Part shown: one piece after another, positions 42,412 through 52,234 of the stretch
Numbering within the stretch: position 1 is the stretch's first letter
Layout of the letters: each line of letters starts with the position of its first letter
NCBI RefSeq assembly: GCF_902374955.1
Contig: NZ_CABKRX010000043.1
Coordinates: 1-64,000, forward strand
Direction of reading: 5' to 3'
Length of the DNA: 64,000 nt
DNA from: Bacillus massilioanorexius
GTDB taxonomy: Bacteria; Bacillota; Bacilli; Bacillales; DSM-1321
Position numbers and translations under genes: made by a program
Notes under the pieces: generated by a model
Database searches by the model: none
What the model was told of the DNA's origin: nothing
Seen by the model: only the letters and a program-made list of their open reading frames with translations

Positions 42412-45228
42412 TTATCGCATTTGCTTCTCTTGAAGCTGAACCCATTCTTCCATGTCAGCTTTAGTCATGAGTACATCGCGTGGTTTACTACCGCGAGCTT
42501 CTGATACGATACCATGGCTCTCCATCATGTCTATTAATCTTGCAGCTCTATTGTATCCAATATGAAACCTTCTTTGCAGACTAGATGTTGAAGCAGCATT
42601 TTGATCGACAATAAATTCACATGCATCAAAAAACAATTCGTCTCTTTCATCCGAAACTTGTGCCTTTGCCAATAAGTCATCTTGTTGGAATAAGTATTGT
42701 GGTTCTTGTTCTTTTTTAACAAAATTAACTACATCCTCGATTTCTTCATCGCTAACGAATGTTCCTTGCAATCGAACTGTTTTTGAAGAACCATTTTCCA
42801 AAAACAACATATCGCCTCGACCAAGTAGTTTTTCAGCTCCTACACTATCAATAATTGTTCTAGAATCTACTTGTGAAGAGACAGAAAAGGCAATTCTTGT
42901 TGGAATATTAGCTTTTATTAAACCAGTAATAACGTCAACGGAAGGCCTTTGTGTCGCTACAATTAAATGAATTCCACATGCTCTCGCCTTTTGTGCAATA
43001 CGACAGATTGATTCTTCAACCTCAGCCGGAGACATCATCATTAAGTCAGCTAATTCATCGATAACAATAACAATATAAGGCATCTTATCAGCCAATTGTC
43101 CTGCTTCCTCGGCTTTTTTATTAAATCGTCCAATATCTCTTACACCAGCATGAGCAAATTTTTCATATCTACTTTCCATTTCATCGACAGCCCATTTTAA
43201 AGACGCAGTAGCAGCTTTCACATCCGTAATAACAGGACTTACTAAATGTGGAATATCATTATATGGCGCTAACTCAACCATTTTAGGATCAATCAACAAT
43301 ACTTTAAGCTCTTGTGGCGTCGCCTTATACAGGAGACTCACTAACATTGTATTAATACAAACACTCTTCCCGGAACCCGTTGCACCTGCAATCAATCCAT
43401 GAGGCATCTTACGCAAGTCCGTTACTACTGGAGATCCTGTAATATCTAATCCCAAAGCAACAGTAAGAGGAGATGAACTTTCTAAAAAAGCTGGACTGTC
43501 CAAAATCTCTCTTAAAAAAACGGGTCTGCTCTTACGATTTGGAATTTCAATACCAATTGTATGCTTACCCGGTATCGGTGCTTCCATTCGGATATCTTGA
43601 GCAGCTAAGCAAAGCTTTATATCATCTGTTAAATTCGTTATTTTATTTACTTTGACACCAGCTTCTGGTTGGACTTCAAACTGTGTAACAGCTGGGCCTT
43701 GAGTAATATTTACAACTTTAGCTCGAACATTAAAGTTATGTAATGTTTCATTTAACATGAAGCCTTGTTGATCTAACCAAGTATCGTCATTTTCACCTTC
43801 TATTGCTGGATGTAACAGTTGCAAAGATGGAAACTGATAATAAGGTAAATCTGAATCTATTTGCTTTGGTTCTACCTTGTTATCAATGGCTTCTACCTTT
43901 GGTTCCTCAAATTGAATCGTTTTTTTTTCAGACAAATTTGTTTGCTTATTTAACTTTGCTTTATCTTGTCTAAGCATTACAACATTAAAAGGGATATGTT
44001 TCTTTTTCGGACGTTCAATAGGGTCATTAATAGAGTCTTCAACTATTAATGAAGCACTTTCAGAGACATCATAGTTTGCTTCGTCAGCTTTTGCTACTCC
44101 AGCGTCCTTTTCAGAATCTATTTGATCTTCCACAAAATTATTATTTTGGGAATCCACACTTTGTTCCTTTTCATCAGCTTCTTCAATAAGAGGAGCTACT
44201 ACCAAACTATCAGCTAAATATGCTTCTTCGTATAAGTCAATTGGTGACTCAGTATGCTCTGCAGTTAATTGAGAAACTTCCTCTTGGCCTGAAGATAAAG
44301 TAAGTTCTTCATCTACGGATTCTAACAAGGTATCCTGTTCTATTGCAGTTGCAGTATAATGTTTTGCTTGTTCTGTTTGCAATTGAATCTGAGAGATTGC
44401 ATCGCTTTCAATTGTCATTTCATCCTGCACTTGATTACTGAATTCTTTTTTCATTTCAGGTTTATCAAGTTGTTTTTCAGTGATAGGAGCATTTGCCTCT
44501 ACCTCTTCTACTCTTCCAATTATGTTTTCATTAGAGACTGATTTATTAGTTTCCACTTCTAAATAACGATCATTAGATAGAGCAACTTTACTTTCTTCTA
44601 CTCCACCGTTTTTTTGTACGTTGTCATAAATTTGCTTAGAATCGGCTTGGGTATGATCCTTCTCTTTAGTAGCATGAGAATATCGTTCTTCATTCACCTT
44701 AACAGATGAAATCTTTTGCTCTTTTTCTTCCTCCATTTGCTTAAGAGGCCTTTGTTGAAAACCATACACAGGTGAAGGTGTTTCTGTTGGGCGAAAAGGT
44801 CTTTTTTTCTCCTTAATAACCTCTTTTCGAGCTGAGAGTACAGGCTCTTTTTTTATTGTTCTTTTTTCATTATTGTTTTCTCGATGAGTATTAACATTTT
44901 GCCTGTTTACCTTCGGCTTCTTTCTACCTTCATTTGACTGATCAATAGGTAAAGGAAAACGGAATTCTCCCTTTGGATATTGGTAATTTATTTTCGCATT
45001 TATATCTTTAGATTTCGTTTGGAAATCATGTAAATCATCTTGTTTTTTAACAGCAGCAGCTTTTTTAGGTTGAGTAAAGAATTGACTTTGGTGTTCATTT
45101 GTTATTTTTACACCTTTATCTTTTAATGCTTTTAAGTCAAGTTCTTCATCATCTTGAAGAATGATTTCTTCAATTTCGTATACTGCATCGGCTTTAAACC
45201 ACTTTTTCAATTTTTTAAGCCATTTCAA
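42412..45228 (-). CDS. sftA: DNA translocase SftA (FtsK/SpoIIIE family)
   Basis: A 938-residue soluble DNA pump that clears chromosomal DNA from the division septum. There is no membrane segment; instead a basic N-terminal patch (KWLKKLKKWFK) precedes a poorly conserved Glu/Gln-rich linker to about residue 450. The motor follows: Walker A GATGSGKSV, Walker B IVIVIDELADLMMM, and VATQRPSVDVITGLIK. The C-terminal winged-helix gamma domain (RRFHIGYNRAARLIDMME) reads KOPS-like sequences. The TTG at 45228, behind AGAGTGAT, is preferred to a GTG three codons earlier because it gives an N-terminus like B. subtilis SftA. Formerly ytpT. Confidence 0.93.
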   Translation of the reverse strand: MKWLKKLKKWFKADAVYEIEEIILQDDEELDLKALKDKGVKITNEHQSQFFTQPKKAAAVKKQDDLHDFQTKSKDINAKINYQYPKGEFRFPLPIDQSNEGRKKPKVNRQNVNTHRENNNEKRTIKKEPVLSARKEVIKEKKRPFRPTETPSPVYGFQQRPLKQMEEEKEQKISSVKVNEERYSHATKEKDHTQADSKQIYDNVQKNGGVEESKVALSNDRYLEVETNKSVSNENIIGRVEEVEANAPITEKQLDKPEMKKEFSNQVQDEMTIESDAISQIQLQTEQAKHYTATAIEQDTLLESVDEELTLSSGQEEVSQLTAEHTESPIDLYEEAYLADSLVVAPLIEEADEKEQSVDSQNNNFVEDQIDSEKDAGVAKADEANYDVSESASLIVEDSINDPIERPKKKHIPFNVVMLRQDKAKLNKQTNLSEKKTIQFEEPKVEAIDNKVEPKQIDSDLPYYQFPSLQLLHPAIEGENDDTWLDQQGFMLNETLHNFNVRAKVVNITQGPAVTQFEVQPEAGVKVNKITNLTDDIKLCLAAQDIRMEAPIPGKHTIGIEIPNRKSRPVFLREILDSPAFLESSSPLTVALGLDITGSPVVTDLRKMPHGLIAGATGSGKSVCINTMLVSLLYKATPQELKVLLIDPKMVELAPYNDIPHLVSPVITDVKAATASLKWAVDEMESRYEKFAHAGVRDIGRFNKKAEEAGQLADKMPYIVIVIDELADLMMMSPAEVEESICRIAQKARACGIHLIVATQRPSVDVITGLIKANIPTRIAFSVSSQVDSRTIIDSVGAEKLLGRGDMLFLENGSSKTVRLQGTFVSDEEIEDVVNFVKKEQEPQYLFQQDDLLAKAQVSDERDELFFDACEFIVDQNAASTSSLQRRFHIGYNRAARLIDMMESHGIVSEARGSKPRDVLMTKADMEEWVQLQEKQMR

Positions 45229-45484
45229 ATAAATCACTCTTTCTAAAAACTATTATTCATCTCTTTATTTTAGCAGTATTTTTGAAAATTTCGAGTAAAA
45301 AAAAAAGCATCCCAACTAGTGGACCTTCCAGCAGTGTCACTTTTTTCCTAAACGCCGCTTATGGATAGATAATCAATCCATGAATTTCATACTATTTTCT
45401 TATCCTCTAATTTAAATACAACAAGATATCAGATAAAAATAGTCGTGAAGTTTGGATTGATTCACTTTGGGATAGCCTTTATGT

Positions 45485-46288
45485 TTATTTGTTTGTCTTG
45501 TTTTTTCCTAATATAAATATCGGTTCAAGTCTATCATCATGATAAAGGAATGATAACGCTGTAATTGGTACATGCCCACTTGCAAAAAAGCTCATACACA
45601 TTTGCGCAAGTACATCATAGCCTGTATCGTTTCTAATATCAGCAACAATACATACATCTCCATGAGGAACAGCTACAGCCATATCGCCTTCTACTTGACT
45701 TCTCATGTACTTTAACCATTCTTCATTCAAAATTTTACTTGCATCATACCCATCTTTTGAACTAACAAAATAAAATATATTACCAGCAACAGTATCTCGT
45801 GCCGTTACTAATGATAGCTTATTTAAATTATCCATAGCTCGTAACTTAAGTTTCTCAACTGACCAGCCATTTTGTTCAAGCATAGGCTCTGTTATCAATC
45901 GATAAGTATTACCTAAATCAAGAGCGTAGTACACTCTTGTTTCTGCAGTATGCTCATCTGTAACAAATGCAATATCATCTTGATCCTTCATCGGAAACGA
46001 TGTACTTCTTATGACTGGATAAATATGTTCTTCTTTATTCTCAAGGCTCTGAACATTTCCCATCACTTGCAATGCTTCAGTAACATAATATACCGTTTCT
46101 TGAATTGTTGCATCCAAAGCAACCTCAGCTTTAGCAACGATTGGTGGTAAAGATATGGTAATGCCTTTTTTAGTTGTACTATTTTCTATTCTCAATTCTT
46201 CTTTCTCAGCATCATAAGAAAATGTACGATTATTATCTTGCAGCTGCTCACAAAGCAGATTTTTTATTTTTTTACTAGTTATCTTCAT
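45485..46288 (-). CDS. ytpQ: DUF1444 protein YtpQ
   Basis: A 267-residue soluble protein of DUF1444. The family pattern of KNLLCEQLQ at the start, VAKAEVALDATIQETVYYVT, and a C-terminal ARDTVAGNIFYFVSSKDGYD is present. No catalytic motif is recognised and function is unknown. It is 23 bases downstream of ytpP with AAGGAGA, so the two are co-transcribed, as in B. subtilis; the pairing with a thioredoxin hints at a redox-linked partner but no more. Confidence 0.88.
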   Translation of the reverse strand: MKITSKKIKNLLCEQLQDNNRTFSYDAEKEELRIENSTTKKGITISLPPIVAKAEVALDATIQETVYYVTEALQVMGNVQSLENKEEHIYPVIRSTSFPMKDQDDIAFVTDEHTAETRVYYALDLGNTYRLITEPMLEQNGWSVEKLKLRAMDNLNKLSLVTARDTVAGNIFYFVSSKDGYDASKILNEEWLKYMRSQVEGDMAVAVPHGDVCIVADIRNDTGYDVLAQMCMSFFASGHVPITALSFLYHDDRLEPIFILGKNKTNK

Positions 46289-46311
46289 GGCTCTTCTCCT
46301 TGAAAGAGAAT

Positions 46312-46623
46312 TTATAACGATTGTAAGAAGCTTTGAATTTCTTCTTTTGTTTTACGGTCTTTATTAACAAATCTACCTAATTCCGATCCAAAGCTATAGA
46401 CAACAAAACTTGGGATTCCAAAAACATCATTTTCTGCACATATATCTATAAATTGATCTCTGTCAACATAAACAAAAGTATAATCTTCAAATTCCGCTTC
46501 AATTTCTGGCATAAATGGCTCAATAAATCTGCAATCTGGGCACCAATCAGCTGAAAATAAAAATACAACCTTACTATTGTCTTTTAGCTCTTTAAACTGC
46601 TTTTCACTTTCTAATACTTTCAT
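46312..46623 (-). CDS. ytpP: Thioredoxin-like protein YtpP
   Basis: A 103-residue thioredoxin-fold protein with active site Cys28-Pro-Asp-Cys31 in FSADWCPDCRFIEPF and cis-Pro in FGIPSFVVY. CPDC differs from the CGPC of TrxA and predicts a distinct redox potential and partner set. The ATG at 46623 follows GGAGGG at eight bases; an adjacent upstream TTG is also in frame. First gene of ytpP-ytpQ. Confidence 0.92.
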   Translation of the reverse strand: MKVLESEKQFKELKDNSKVVFLFSADWCPDCRFIEPFMPEIEAEFEDYTFVYVDRDQFIDICAENDVFGIPSFVVYSFGSELGRFVNKDRKTKEEIQSFLQSL

Positions 46624-46957
46624 CAAATGTACCCTCCAGAATCTTAATAATCTTTATAATACAGTAATCATAACAAAGATTTCTTTCAACTCCAACATAT
46701 AAGAAAAGCATAAGTGTCTTAGTCAACTCTGATTAGCTAATAAAGTACTATTTTTCATCAGAAACCAAACCTAATGAACTACCATTATCTAAAATAACTC
46801 AAAGTAAAATAGTTATTTAGTTATATTAAAATCTCTTTTTAATGAGAGAAGAAAAACTATTATATGTCTTTATACATTGTCTAATGATAAATAAAAATCT
46901 ATAATAGTATTTATTTCATATATTGTTAAATATTGAAAAGGGGACGATATAACTATT
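46624..46957. other. ytpP / chemoreceptor divergent region
   Basis: A 334-base very AT-rich region with no gene and no strong hairpin. Promoters of both genes must lie here. I looked for a sigma-D element (TAAA-N15-GCCGATAT), usual for chemoreceptors, and found none. Confidence 0.5.
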
Positions 46958-48937
46958 ATGAAATCTATCCGAGCAAAAATTATTTTTATTCTACTACTTT
47001 CAACGATTGGAATGATTTTATTTTTTACTATTCATACCATTTCAAACAACTTAAAAAATCAAAAAGAGAAAGAAATTCAAGCTTTATCTGAAGCTGTTAT
47101 TATTAGTAAAGAAATTAAAATTGGAATGACGCAATTTCTAAGAAATCAGCAACAATACATATTAAATCCTCAAGAAAAAATATCGAAACAAGTAATAACT
47201 GAAATTGAACAAATGGAAAAGAGTACGAAAAACTTTAATAAAAAATTTAGTAAAAATAAAGACCTAAAAAAACATATACATGCTATTGAACAAGGAATCT
47301 TAGAATACCAATTAAATTTCAAAACGTTAGATGATAAATATAAAGAAATTGGTTATAATCCGAACGAGGGACAGCGTTTAGAAACAAATCAAGCAGCTAA
47401 ACAATTCATTCTTCTTACTAAAAAAGAAAAAAAGCAAGCTATTGAGAAGCAATTTGATTCATTAAGAACGCTAGAAAATCTCTATTACTTAACAAAAAAT
47501 GGAGATATATACATTCAATTTACTAATAATTCTAAAAAATTGGATAATGATTTAAAATCAATCCCTTCTATTCAAGATCAGTTCAATCAGTACTTATGGA
47601 ATTTTTATATAACCATCGCAACATATCAAGAAACAGATAGATTCATGGATAAATTTGATCATAGTACTAAAACGATTGAATCCGAAGTTTCTTTATTAGA
47701 AAAAGAGGTTTCTGCTCAAAAAAAGTCACTGCAACTGTCATTAGATAAGAAAAAAAATCAGCTTTCAACTCTTCTTTTTATACTAAGTTTAGCTATAGTA
47801 TTTCTTCTTTTACTTATTGGATATCTCTTAACGACTTCCATACAAAAATCTATTCATCAATTAAAAGAGGGTGCAGAAAAAATAGGTGCTGGCAATCTAA
47901 GTTATAGGGTTGATGTATCAACGAAGGATGAGATTGGAGAACTCGCTCATACATTTAATGATATGGCTAGTAAAATGGAAAACACCGTAAGACATGTTTT
48001 ACAATCAGCGGAACAATTAAATTCAGCATCCCAACAACTAGCTGCTATTTCTGAGGAGACAACAGCTCAATCAACTGAAGTTCATGCTGCTATCAAACAA
48101 GTAGCTGTTGGAGCCACTCAACAAACTAGTAAACTTGAAGATGGAACAGAAATTGTCAATCAAGTATCATTAGCTATTCATGAATCAGAAACCTTAAGTA
48201 AAAATATCTTTGAAACAGCAACATTGACAGAAAAACAAGGGCAGACTGGGATTGAGATCATTAACGAACTTGAAAATATATCTAAACAGTTTTTATATTT
48301 GGCAAATCATGTAACTACACAAGTACAGCAAGCAGCTGCAAAATCGACTAATATTTCTAGTATTGTTTATACGATACAAGAAATAGCTGAAAATACGAAT
48401 TTACTTGCTCTAAATGCTGCTATAGAATCAGCGAGAGCTGGTGAAGCCGGAAAAAGTTTTGCAGTCGTTGCTAGCGAGGTAAGAAAGTTATCCGAAAGAA
48501 CGAAAACGGAAGCTTTACATATTCAACAATTAATTAATGCGATGAATAATCAAATGAACATTCTTTTAGCCGATTCTGAAAAGTTTAATGAATATAAAGA
48601 GACACAAAGTCAATCAGTTATGTCTACTAAGCAAGCTTTTAATACAATCGTTCATTTTATAATGCAAATTACAGAAAAAATGAAACAAATTCAAAATTCC
48701 ATTCATGATATCCATCAATCTAATCGTAACCTTGATGGGAAACTGAAAGACATTTATCTTATTTCTGAACAATCCACTTCCGTATCAGAAGAAGTAAGCG
48801 CATCAAGTGAAAGCCAGCTTCATGCAATATCGCAAGTAAGTGAAGCAGCCACACAACTTAGTTTCATAGCAAATGATTTACAAAATACAATTAGTTCATT
48901 TCATATTCATTCACACGAAGATTCCTTAGATAAATGA
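46958..48937 (+). CDS. Methyl-accepting chemotaxis protein
   Basis: A 659-residue transmembrane chemoreceptor. TM1 is about residues 7-27, followed by an extracellular all-helical sensor of about 240 residues, TM2 about 270-293, a HAMP domain about 291-343 (GNLSYRVDVSTKDEIGELA), and a signalling domain whose tip ENTNLLALNAAIESARAGEA contacts CheA/CheW. Adaptation regions are rich in Gln/Glu pairs. The long helical sensor resembles helical bimodular types rather than Cache domains, so the ligand cannot be inferred. The ribosome binding site (AAAGGGGA) is 14 bases from the ATG, longer than optimal. Confidence 0.93.
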   Translation: MKSIRAKIIFILLLSTIGMILFFTIHTISNNLKNQKEKEIQALSEAVIISKEIKIGMTQFLRNQQQYILNPQEKISKQVITEIEQMEKSTKNFNKKFSKNKDLKKHIHAIEQGILEYQLNFKTLDDKYKEIGYNPNEGQRLETNQAAKQFILLTKKEKKQAIEKQFDSLRTLENLYYLTKNGDIYIQFTNNSKKLDNDLKSIPSIQDQFNQYLWNFYITIATYQETDRFMDKFDHSTKTIESEVSLLEKEVSAQKKSLQLSLDKKKNQLSTLLFILSLAIVFLLLLIGYLLTTSIQKSIHQLKEGAEKIGAGNLSYRVDVSTKDEIGELAHTFNDMASKMENTVRHVLQSAEQLNSASQQLAAISEETTAQSTEVHAAIKQVAVGATQQTSKLEDGTEIVNQVSLAIHESETLSKNIFETATLTEKQGQTGIEIINELENISKQFLYLANHVTTQVQQAAAKSTNISSIVYTIQEIAENTNLLALNAAIESARAGEAGKSFAVVASEVRKLSERTKTEALHIQQLINAMNNQMNILLADSEKFNEYKETQSQSVMSTKQAFNTIVHFIMQITEKMKQIQNSIHDIHQSNRNLDGKLKDIYLISEQSTSVSEEVSASSESQLHAISQVSEAATQLSFIANDLQNTISSFHIHSHEDSLDK

Positions 48938-49020
48938 GAAAAGAAGCTAAGCATATCAGCTTTTTTAGAAAGTAGTAAAAACACACAAAAAACATAACAT
49001 TTTTTAAAATCAAAAACGTA

Positions 49021-49061
49021 GGGCTTCTCAAAAGGGATTTTAAACCCTTTTGAGACAGCCC
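49021..49061. terminator. Bidirectional hairpin between chemoreceptor and lipoprotein genes
   Basis: GGGCTTCTCAAAAGGG / CCCTTTTGAGACAGCCC with one mismatch, placed between convergent genes and touching the lipoprotein stop codon. Outer arms are like the family at 39579, but the inner core is AAAAGGG rather than AAAGTGAT. Confidence 0.8.
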
Positions 49062-49573
49062 TATTGTTTAATGGATGAAGCGATTTTCATCATCTCTTCA
49101 GCATATTTGGTAATATCTTTCGAAGTTGTTTCAGTTGTTACCTTTACTCCACCTACTGCAATCGTTAACTCGTATTTATCTGATGAGATTTCTCGAATGG
49201 AAACCACACCTATTCTTCCTTCTTGTTTAAAGACCGTATAGTCTAAATACTGATCATTATTTTTTTCAACACTTTCTTTAATCACAGTACTAGTTTCCTT
49301 TTCATTTGGATTAATGAAAATAAGTACTGGATTATCTTTTTTCTCTAACATAATATTATATTCTTTCTCTTCTTTTACCTTATAGCCAGAAGGTAAGAAA
49401 AACTTCGTATCGCCACTTTTCGTATTCGTTTTTTTCGGAACATCCATAAACGTACTTTCTGCCGCGTCCATTGCTTTGTCTTTTTCTTCTTCAATATTCT
49501 TAGAACAAGCTGAAAGAAGCAATAATGACAAGCACACAATAAGGAGAAAAGAAAGTCTTTTCCTTACTCTCAT
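49061..49573 (-). CDS. Putative lipoprotein, function unknown
   Basis: A 170-residue protein with a lipoprotein signal peptide: basic MRVRKR, a hydrophobic core, and lipobox LLSAC with the lipidated Cys23. The mature part is a small mixed alpha/beta domain (SGYKVKEEKEYNIMLEK, PVLIFINP, TIAVGGVKVTTE) with no motif that I recognise. The start at 49573 follows GAGGTGG; the upstream ATG at 49588 overlaps the DUF84 stop. Its coupling to the DUF84 gene indicates one transcript. Confidence 0.8.
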   Translation of the reverse strand: MRVRKRLSFLLIVCLSLLLLSACSKNIEEEKDKAMDAAESTFMDVPKKTNTKSGDTKFFLPSGYKVKEEKEYNIMLEKKDNPVLIFINPNEKETSTVIKESVEKNNDQYLDYTVFKQEGRIGVVSIREISSDKYELTIAVGGVKVTTETTSKDITKYAEEMMKIASSIKQ

Positions 49574-49588
49574 ATATTTCCACCTCAT

Positions 49589-50110
49589 CTAATCCATACT
49601 ATTATAGCCCTTGTATTCATATTGACCCATAAGCATTTTCATAATATGCTCAAACATTTGGCTTCTCGTTATCGCTTCATTCGTAAAAATGCCTATAGCT
49701 CCTTCTTTTTTTCGTATATTTTTTTGTTTTGTAAAGTCATCCATTATCGGACCAAGTTCTTCCCCTAATAAGAGTCTTTCTGTAATTTCTTTTGGTAATG
49801 GAATTCTTGCTCCTCCAGCTATAATAGGTTCTTTTCCATCTATTACTAATGCTCCCCAATTACATAAAAATAATCCGTATGAAGTTTGAACGACTCCACC
49901 TTCTAAGCCAATACCTATTTGAGCTTCTGTTTCTCTCAAACATGCTTGTGCCCGATTAATAGCTCCTTGAATCGTTTCCTCATCAGAAAATGGCTGCTCC
50001 GATACACCTGAAGAGACATTCATTGGGATAATCTGATTATTTCTTCCTGTAAATGTTTTTTGGACAGCTTCAATTTTAGCTGGATTATTACTTCCAATCG
50101 CAATTTTCAT
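49589..50110 (-). CDS. DUF84 inosine/xanthosine triphosphatase-like protein
   Basis: A 173-residue protein of the YjjX/DUF84 family, whose E. coli member hydrolyses ITP and XTP to keep damaged purines out of nucleic acids. Typical segments are IAIGSNNPAKIEAVQKTF at the N-terminus, SDEETIQGAINRA, and GIGLEGGVV. It lies three bases downstream of the M42 aminopeptidase and directly before the lipoprotein, so the three form an operon. Enzymatic activity is inferred from the family. Confidence 0.85.
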   Translation of the reverse strand: MKIAIGSNNPAKIEAVQKTFTGRNNQIIPMNVSSGVSEQPFSDEETIQGAINRAQACLRETEAQIGIGLEGGVVQTSYGLFLCNWGALVIDGKEPIIAGGARIPLPKEITERLLLGEELGPIMDDFTKQKNIRKKEGAIGIFTNEAITRSQMFEHIMKMLMGQYEYKGYNSMD

Positions 50111-50113
50111 CGT

Positions 50114-51184
50114 TTATATCCCTCTAATAGCATCTACAGTTGCTTGATCTGTTTTTCTAACAAGTGTAACCAGTAATTCTTTTGCTGCCTCATAATCATC
50201 TACTGAAATGATAGAAGCATGAGTATGTACATATCGAGAGCATATCCCTACGAAAGCACTTGGCACACCATCATTACTTATATGCACTCGTCCAGCATCT
50301 GTCCCACCTTGGGATACAAAATATTGGTATGGAATGTTATTGGATTCAGCTGTATCTAAAACAAATTCTCGAATCCCCGTATGCGTAACCATTGAACGAT
50401 CAAAAATTCTAAGTAAAGCACCTTTTCCAAGCTTACCAAAAACATCCTTATCACCTGACATGTCATTAGCAGGACTAGCATCGAGACAATAAAAAATATC
50501 TGGTTTAATCAGATTAGCAGCAGTTTGTGCTCCTCTTAATCCAACTTCTTCTTGTACAGTTGCACCAGAATATAAAATATTCGGTAATTTTTCATTTTGA
50601 ACTTCTTTTAACAACTCTATAGCTAAACCGCAGCCGATACGATTATCCCATGCTTTCGCTAAGATTTTTTTCTTATTAGCCATTGGTGTAAACGGACAAA
50701 TTGGAACAATTTGTTGTCCTGGCTTAATTCCAATTCTTTTTGCATCCTCGGCATCATCTGCTCCAACATCAATAAGCATATTTTTAACATCCATTGGTTT
50801 TGAACGTTGTGTTTCATCTAATAAATGAGGTGGTATAGATGCTATTACACCAATAATTGGACCCTGATCAGTAATAATCTGTACTCTTTGAGCAAGTAAA
50901 ACCTGGCTCCACCAACCTCCTAACGTTTGAAAGCGAATAAGACCGTTGTCAGTAATGGAAGTTACCATAAATCCTACTTCATCCATATGGCCACCGACCA
51001 TAACGGTAGGTCCTGTTCCATCTCCTACTTTCACCCCGAAAATACTTCCTAATCCATCTTGAACAATTTCATCACTGTATTTTGAAAGCTCTGAACGCAT
51101 AAATTTACGAACTTCATGCTCAAAACCAGAAGCTCCTGGAAGTTCTGTTAATGTTTTATATAGATGTAAAGATTCTTGGTTCAT
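50114..51184 (-). CDS. ytoP: M42-family glutamyl aminopeptidase (YtoP)
   Basis: A 356-residue dinuclear metallo-aminopeptidase, normally a tetrahedral dodecamer that trims peptides. Metal ligands and catalytic residues are visible in GGHMDEVGFM (His), KAWDNRIGCG (Asp), VQEEVGLRGA (catalytic and ligand Glu), YCLDASPAND (Asp) and RYVHTHASI (His). Opens with TELPGASGFEHEVRKFM, typical of the family. The position next to ytzB matches B. subtilis ytoP. Confidence 0.94.
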   Translation of the reverse strand: MNQESLHLYKTLTELPGASGFEHEVRKFMRSELSKYSDEIVQDGLGSIFGVKVGDGTGPTVMVGGHMDEVGFMVTSITDNGLIRFQTLGGWWSQVLLAQRVQIITDQGPIIGVIASIPPHLLDETQRSKPMDVKNMLIDVGADDAEDAKRIGIKPGQQIVPICPFTPMANKKKILAKAWDNRIGCGLAIELLKEVQNEKLPNILYSGATVQEEVGLRGAQTAANLIKPDIFYCLDASPANDMSGDKDVFGKLGKGALLRIFDRSMVTHTGIREFVLDTAESNNIPYQYFVSQGGTDAGRVHISNDGVPSAFVGICSRYVHTHASIISVDDYEAAKELLVTLVRKTDQATVDAIRGI

Positions 51185-51788
51185 AGTTCTACTCCTTTAT
51201 TATCTGAAATGTCTTTATTTCTTTTATTTTACCGAAAGATATACCCTGACACCAACAAATTACCTGGAAATTCTATAGGATCTTGTAAAATCTTATTTCC
51301 TTTTATATGTAAAAAGAAAAGATTCATATCCGTTTTCGATCAAAAAATGTTAAATTGAAGTTGTTACTATACTCTTGTATACTTAATAGAAGAATATAAA
51401 GAAGTTAAAACTTAAATTTATTCTGAAAATGTAATCGTTACAATTACCACCAAAAGATAAAAAAATGAAGTGCCAACAAGTAAGGAACAGTTATGCCCTA
51501 TATCCTACAGCTCCAACTAAAGTAAGACGAACAACCAAAAGTTGGTTTTTAACCTTTGGAACGATTTGATAAGCCATTGATGGAATAGGCACTCACGCTA
51601 AATAATACTACAGGATTAACACATACATTTCGTCATATTACTATTAAAAAAATCCTAATAATACTCTCTAGAATTATATATTTATAATTCAGAGTAAAAA
51701 AGACCATCCATGGTGTTACTCTCTATATTCTTTTATAAAACATGTAGATTAAGATGTTTTGCTACAAAATTGTGGGAGGAAATGAATA
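51185..51788. other. 604-base intergenic region between ytoP and ytzB
   Basis: No intact gene. Promoters of both neighbours are expected. A hairpin with outer arms AGAGTAA / TTACTCT and inner GACCAT / ATGGT lies at 51693-51724. At 51519-51640 short plus-strand frames read KVRRTTKSWFLTFGT and, in another frame, TGLTHTFRHIT, the latter like the HxxRH box of tyrosine recombinases; this could be a very decayed integrase but the evidence is thin. Confidence 0.3.
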
Positions 51789-52100
51789 ATGAAATGGAAA
51801 GATTTAGCTCTTGGAGTGGCAATTGGTTTTGCATGTGGATACGCAGCAAAATGCACAGTAGAAAAATACGCGCAGCAATCTCCTGATGAAATTTTATCAA
51901 AAGTAAAAAATGCAATGAAACAAGAAGGCAAAATTATCGGTTCTTGGATTTTAATGAAGCCTGAAAAATATGTAAAAAGCGGGCTAGAATACGATGTATT
52001 TAAAGGCGGATTAACAAAAATCACTGATGATGAGCAAAAACAATTATCATTCGTAGCAGACGCTTCAACTGGGACCGTTATTGAAATAAGTGAGCAATAG
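51789..52100 (+). CDS. ytzB: Small PepSY-like protein YtzB
   Basis: A 103-residue protein with a short N-terminal hydrophobic segment (LALGVAIGFACGYAAK) and a PepSY-like alpha/beta region ending DASTGTVIEISEQ. PepSY domains often act as peptidase inhibitors, and the neighbour is an aminopeptidase, but no function is shown. GGGAGGAAATG precedes the ATG. Length and place agree with B. subtilis ytzB. Confidence 0.82.
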   Translation: MKWKDLALGVAIGFACGYAAKCTVEKYAQQSPDEILSKVKNAMKQEGKIIGSWILMKPEKYVKSGLEYDVFKGGLTKITDDEQKQLSFVADASTGTVIEISEQ

Positions 52101-52182
52101 CTCCAATTATACATCGAAGAACTGTGGATTAGCCCCATATTTCTTCAGTATCTTTTAGAAGATATATCAACCATTCAAAAAG

Positions 52183-52216
52183 GCTGTGAAAAGAGATTTA
52201 CTATTCTTTTCACAGC
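52183..52216. terminator. Bidirectional terminator between ytzB and aldehyde dehydrogenase
   Basis: GCTGTGAAAAG / CTTTTCACAGC followed by eight T residues on the right, between convergent genes. Confidence 0.88.
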
Positions 52217-52234
52217 TTTTTTTGAGAATTGTCG

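Noticed and set aside
51176..51358. 60-residue plus-strand open frame after ytoP
   Set aside because: No ribosome binding site, overlaps the ytoP start, and the translation shows no domain or signal.
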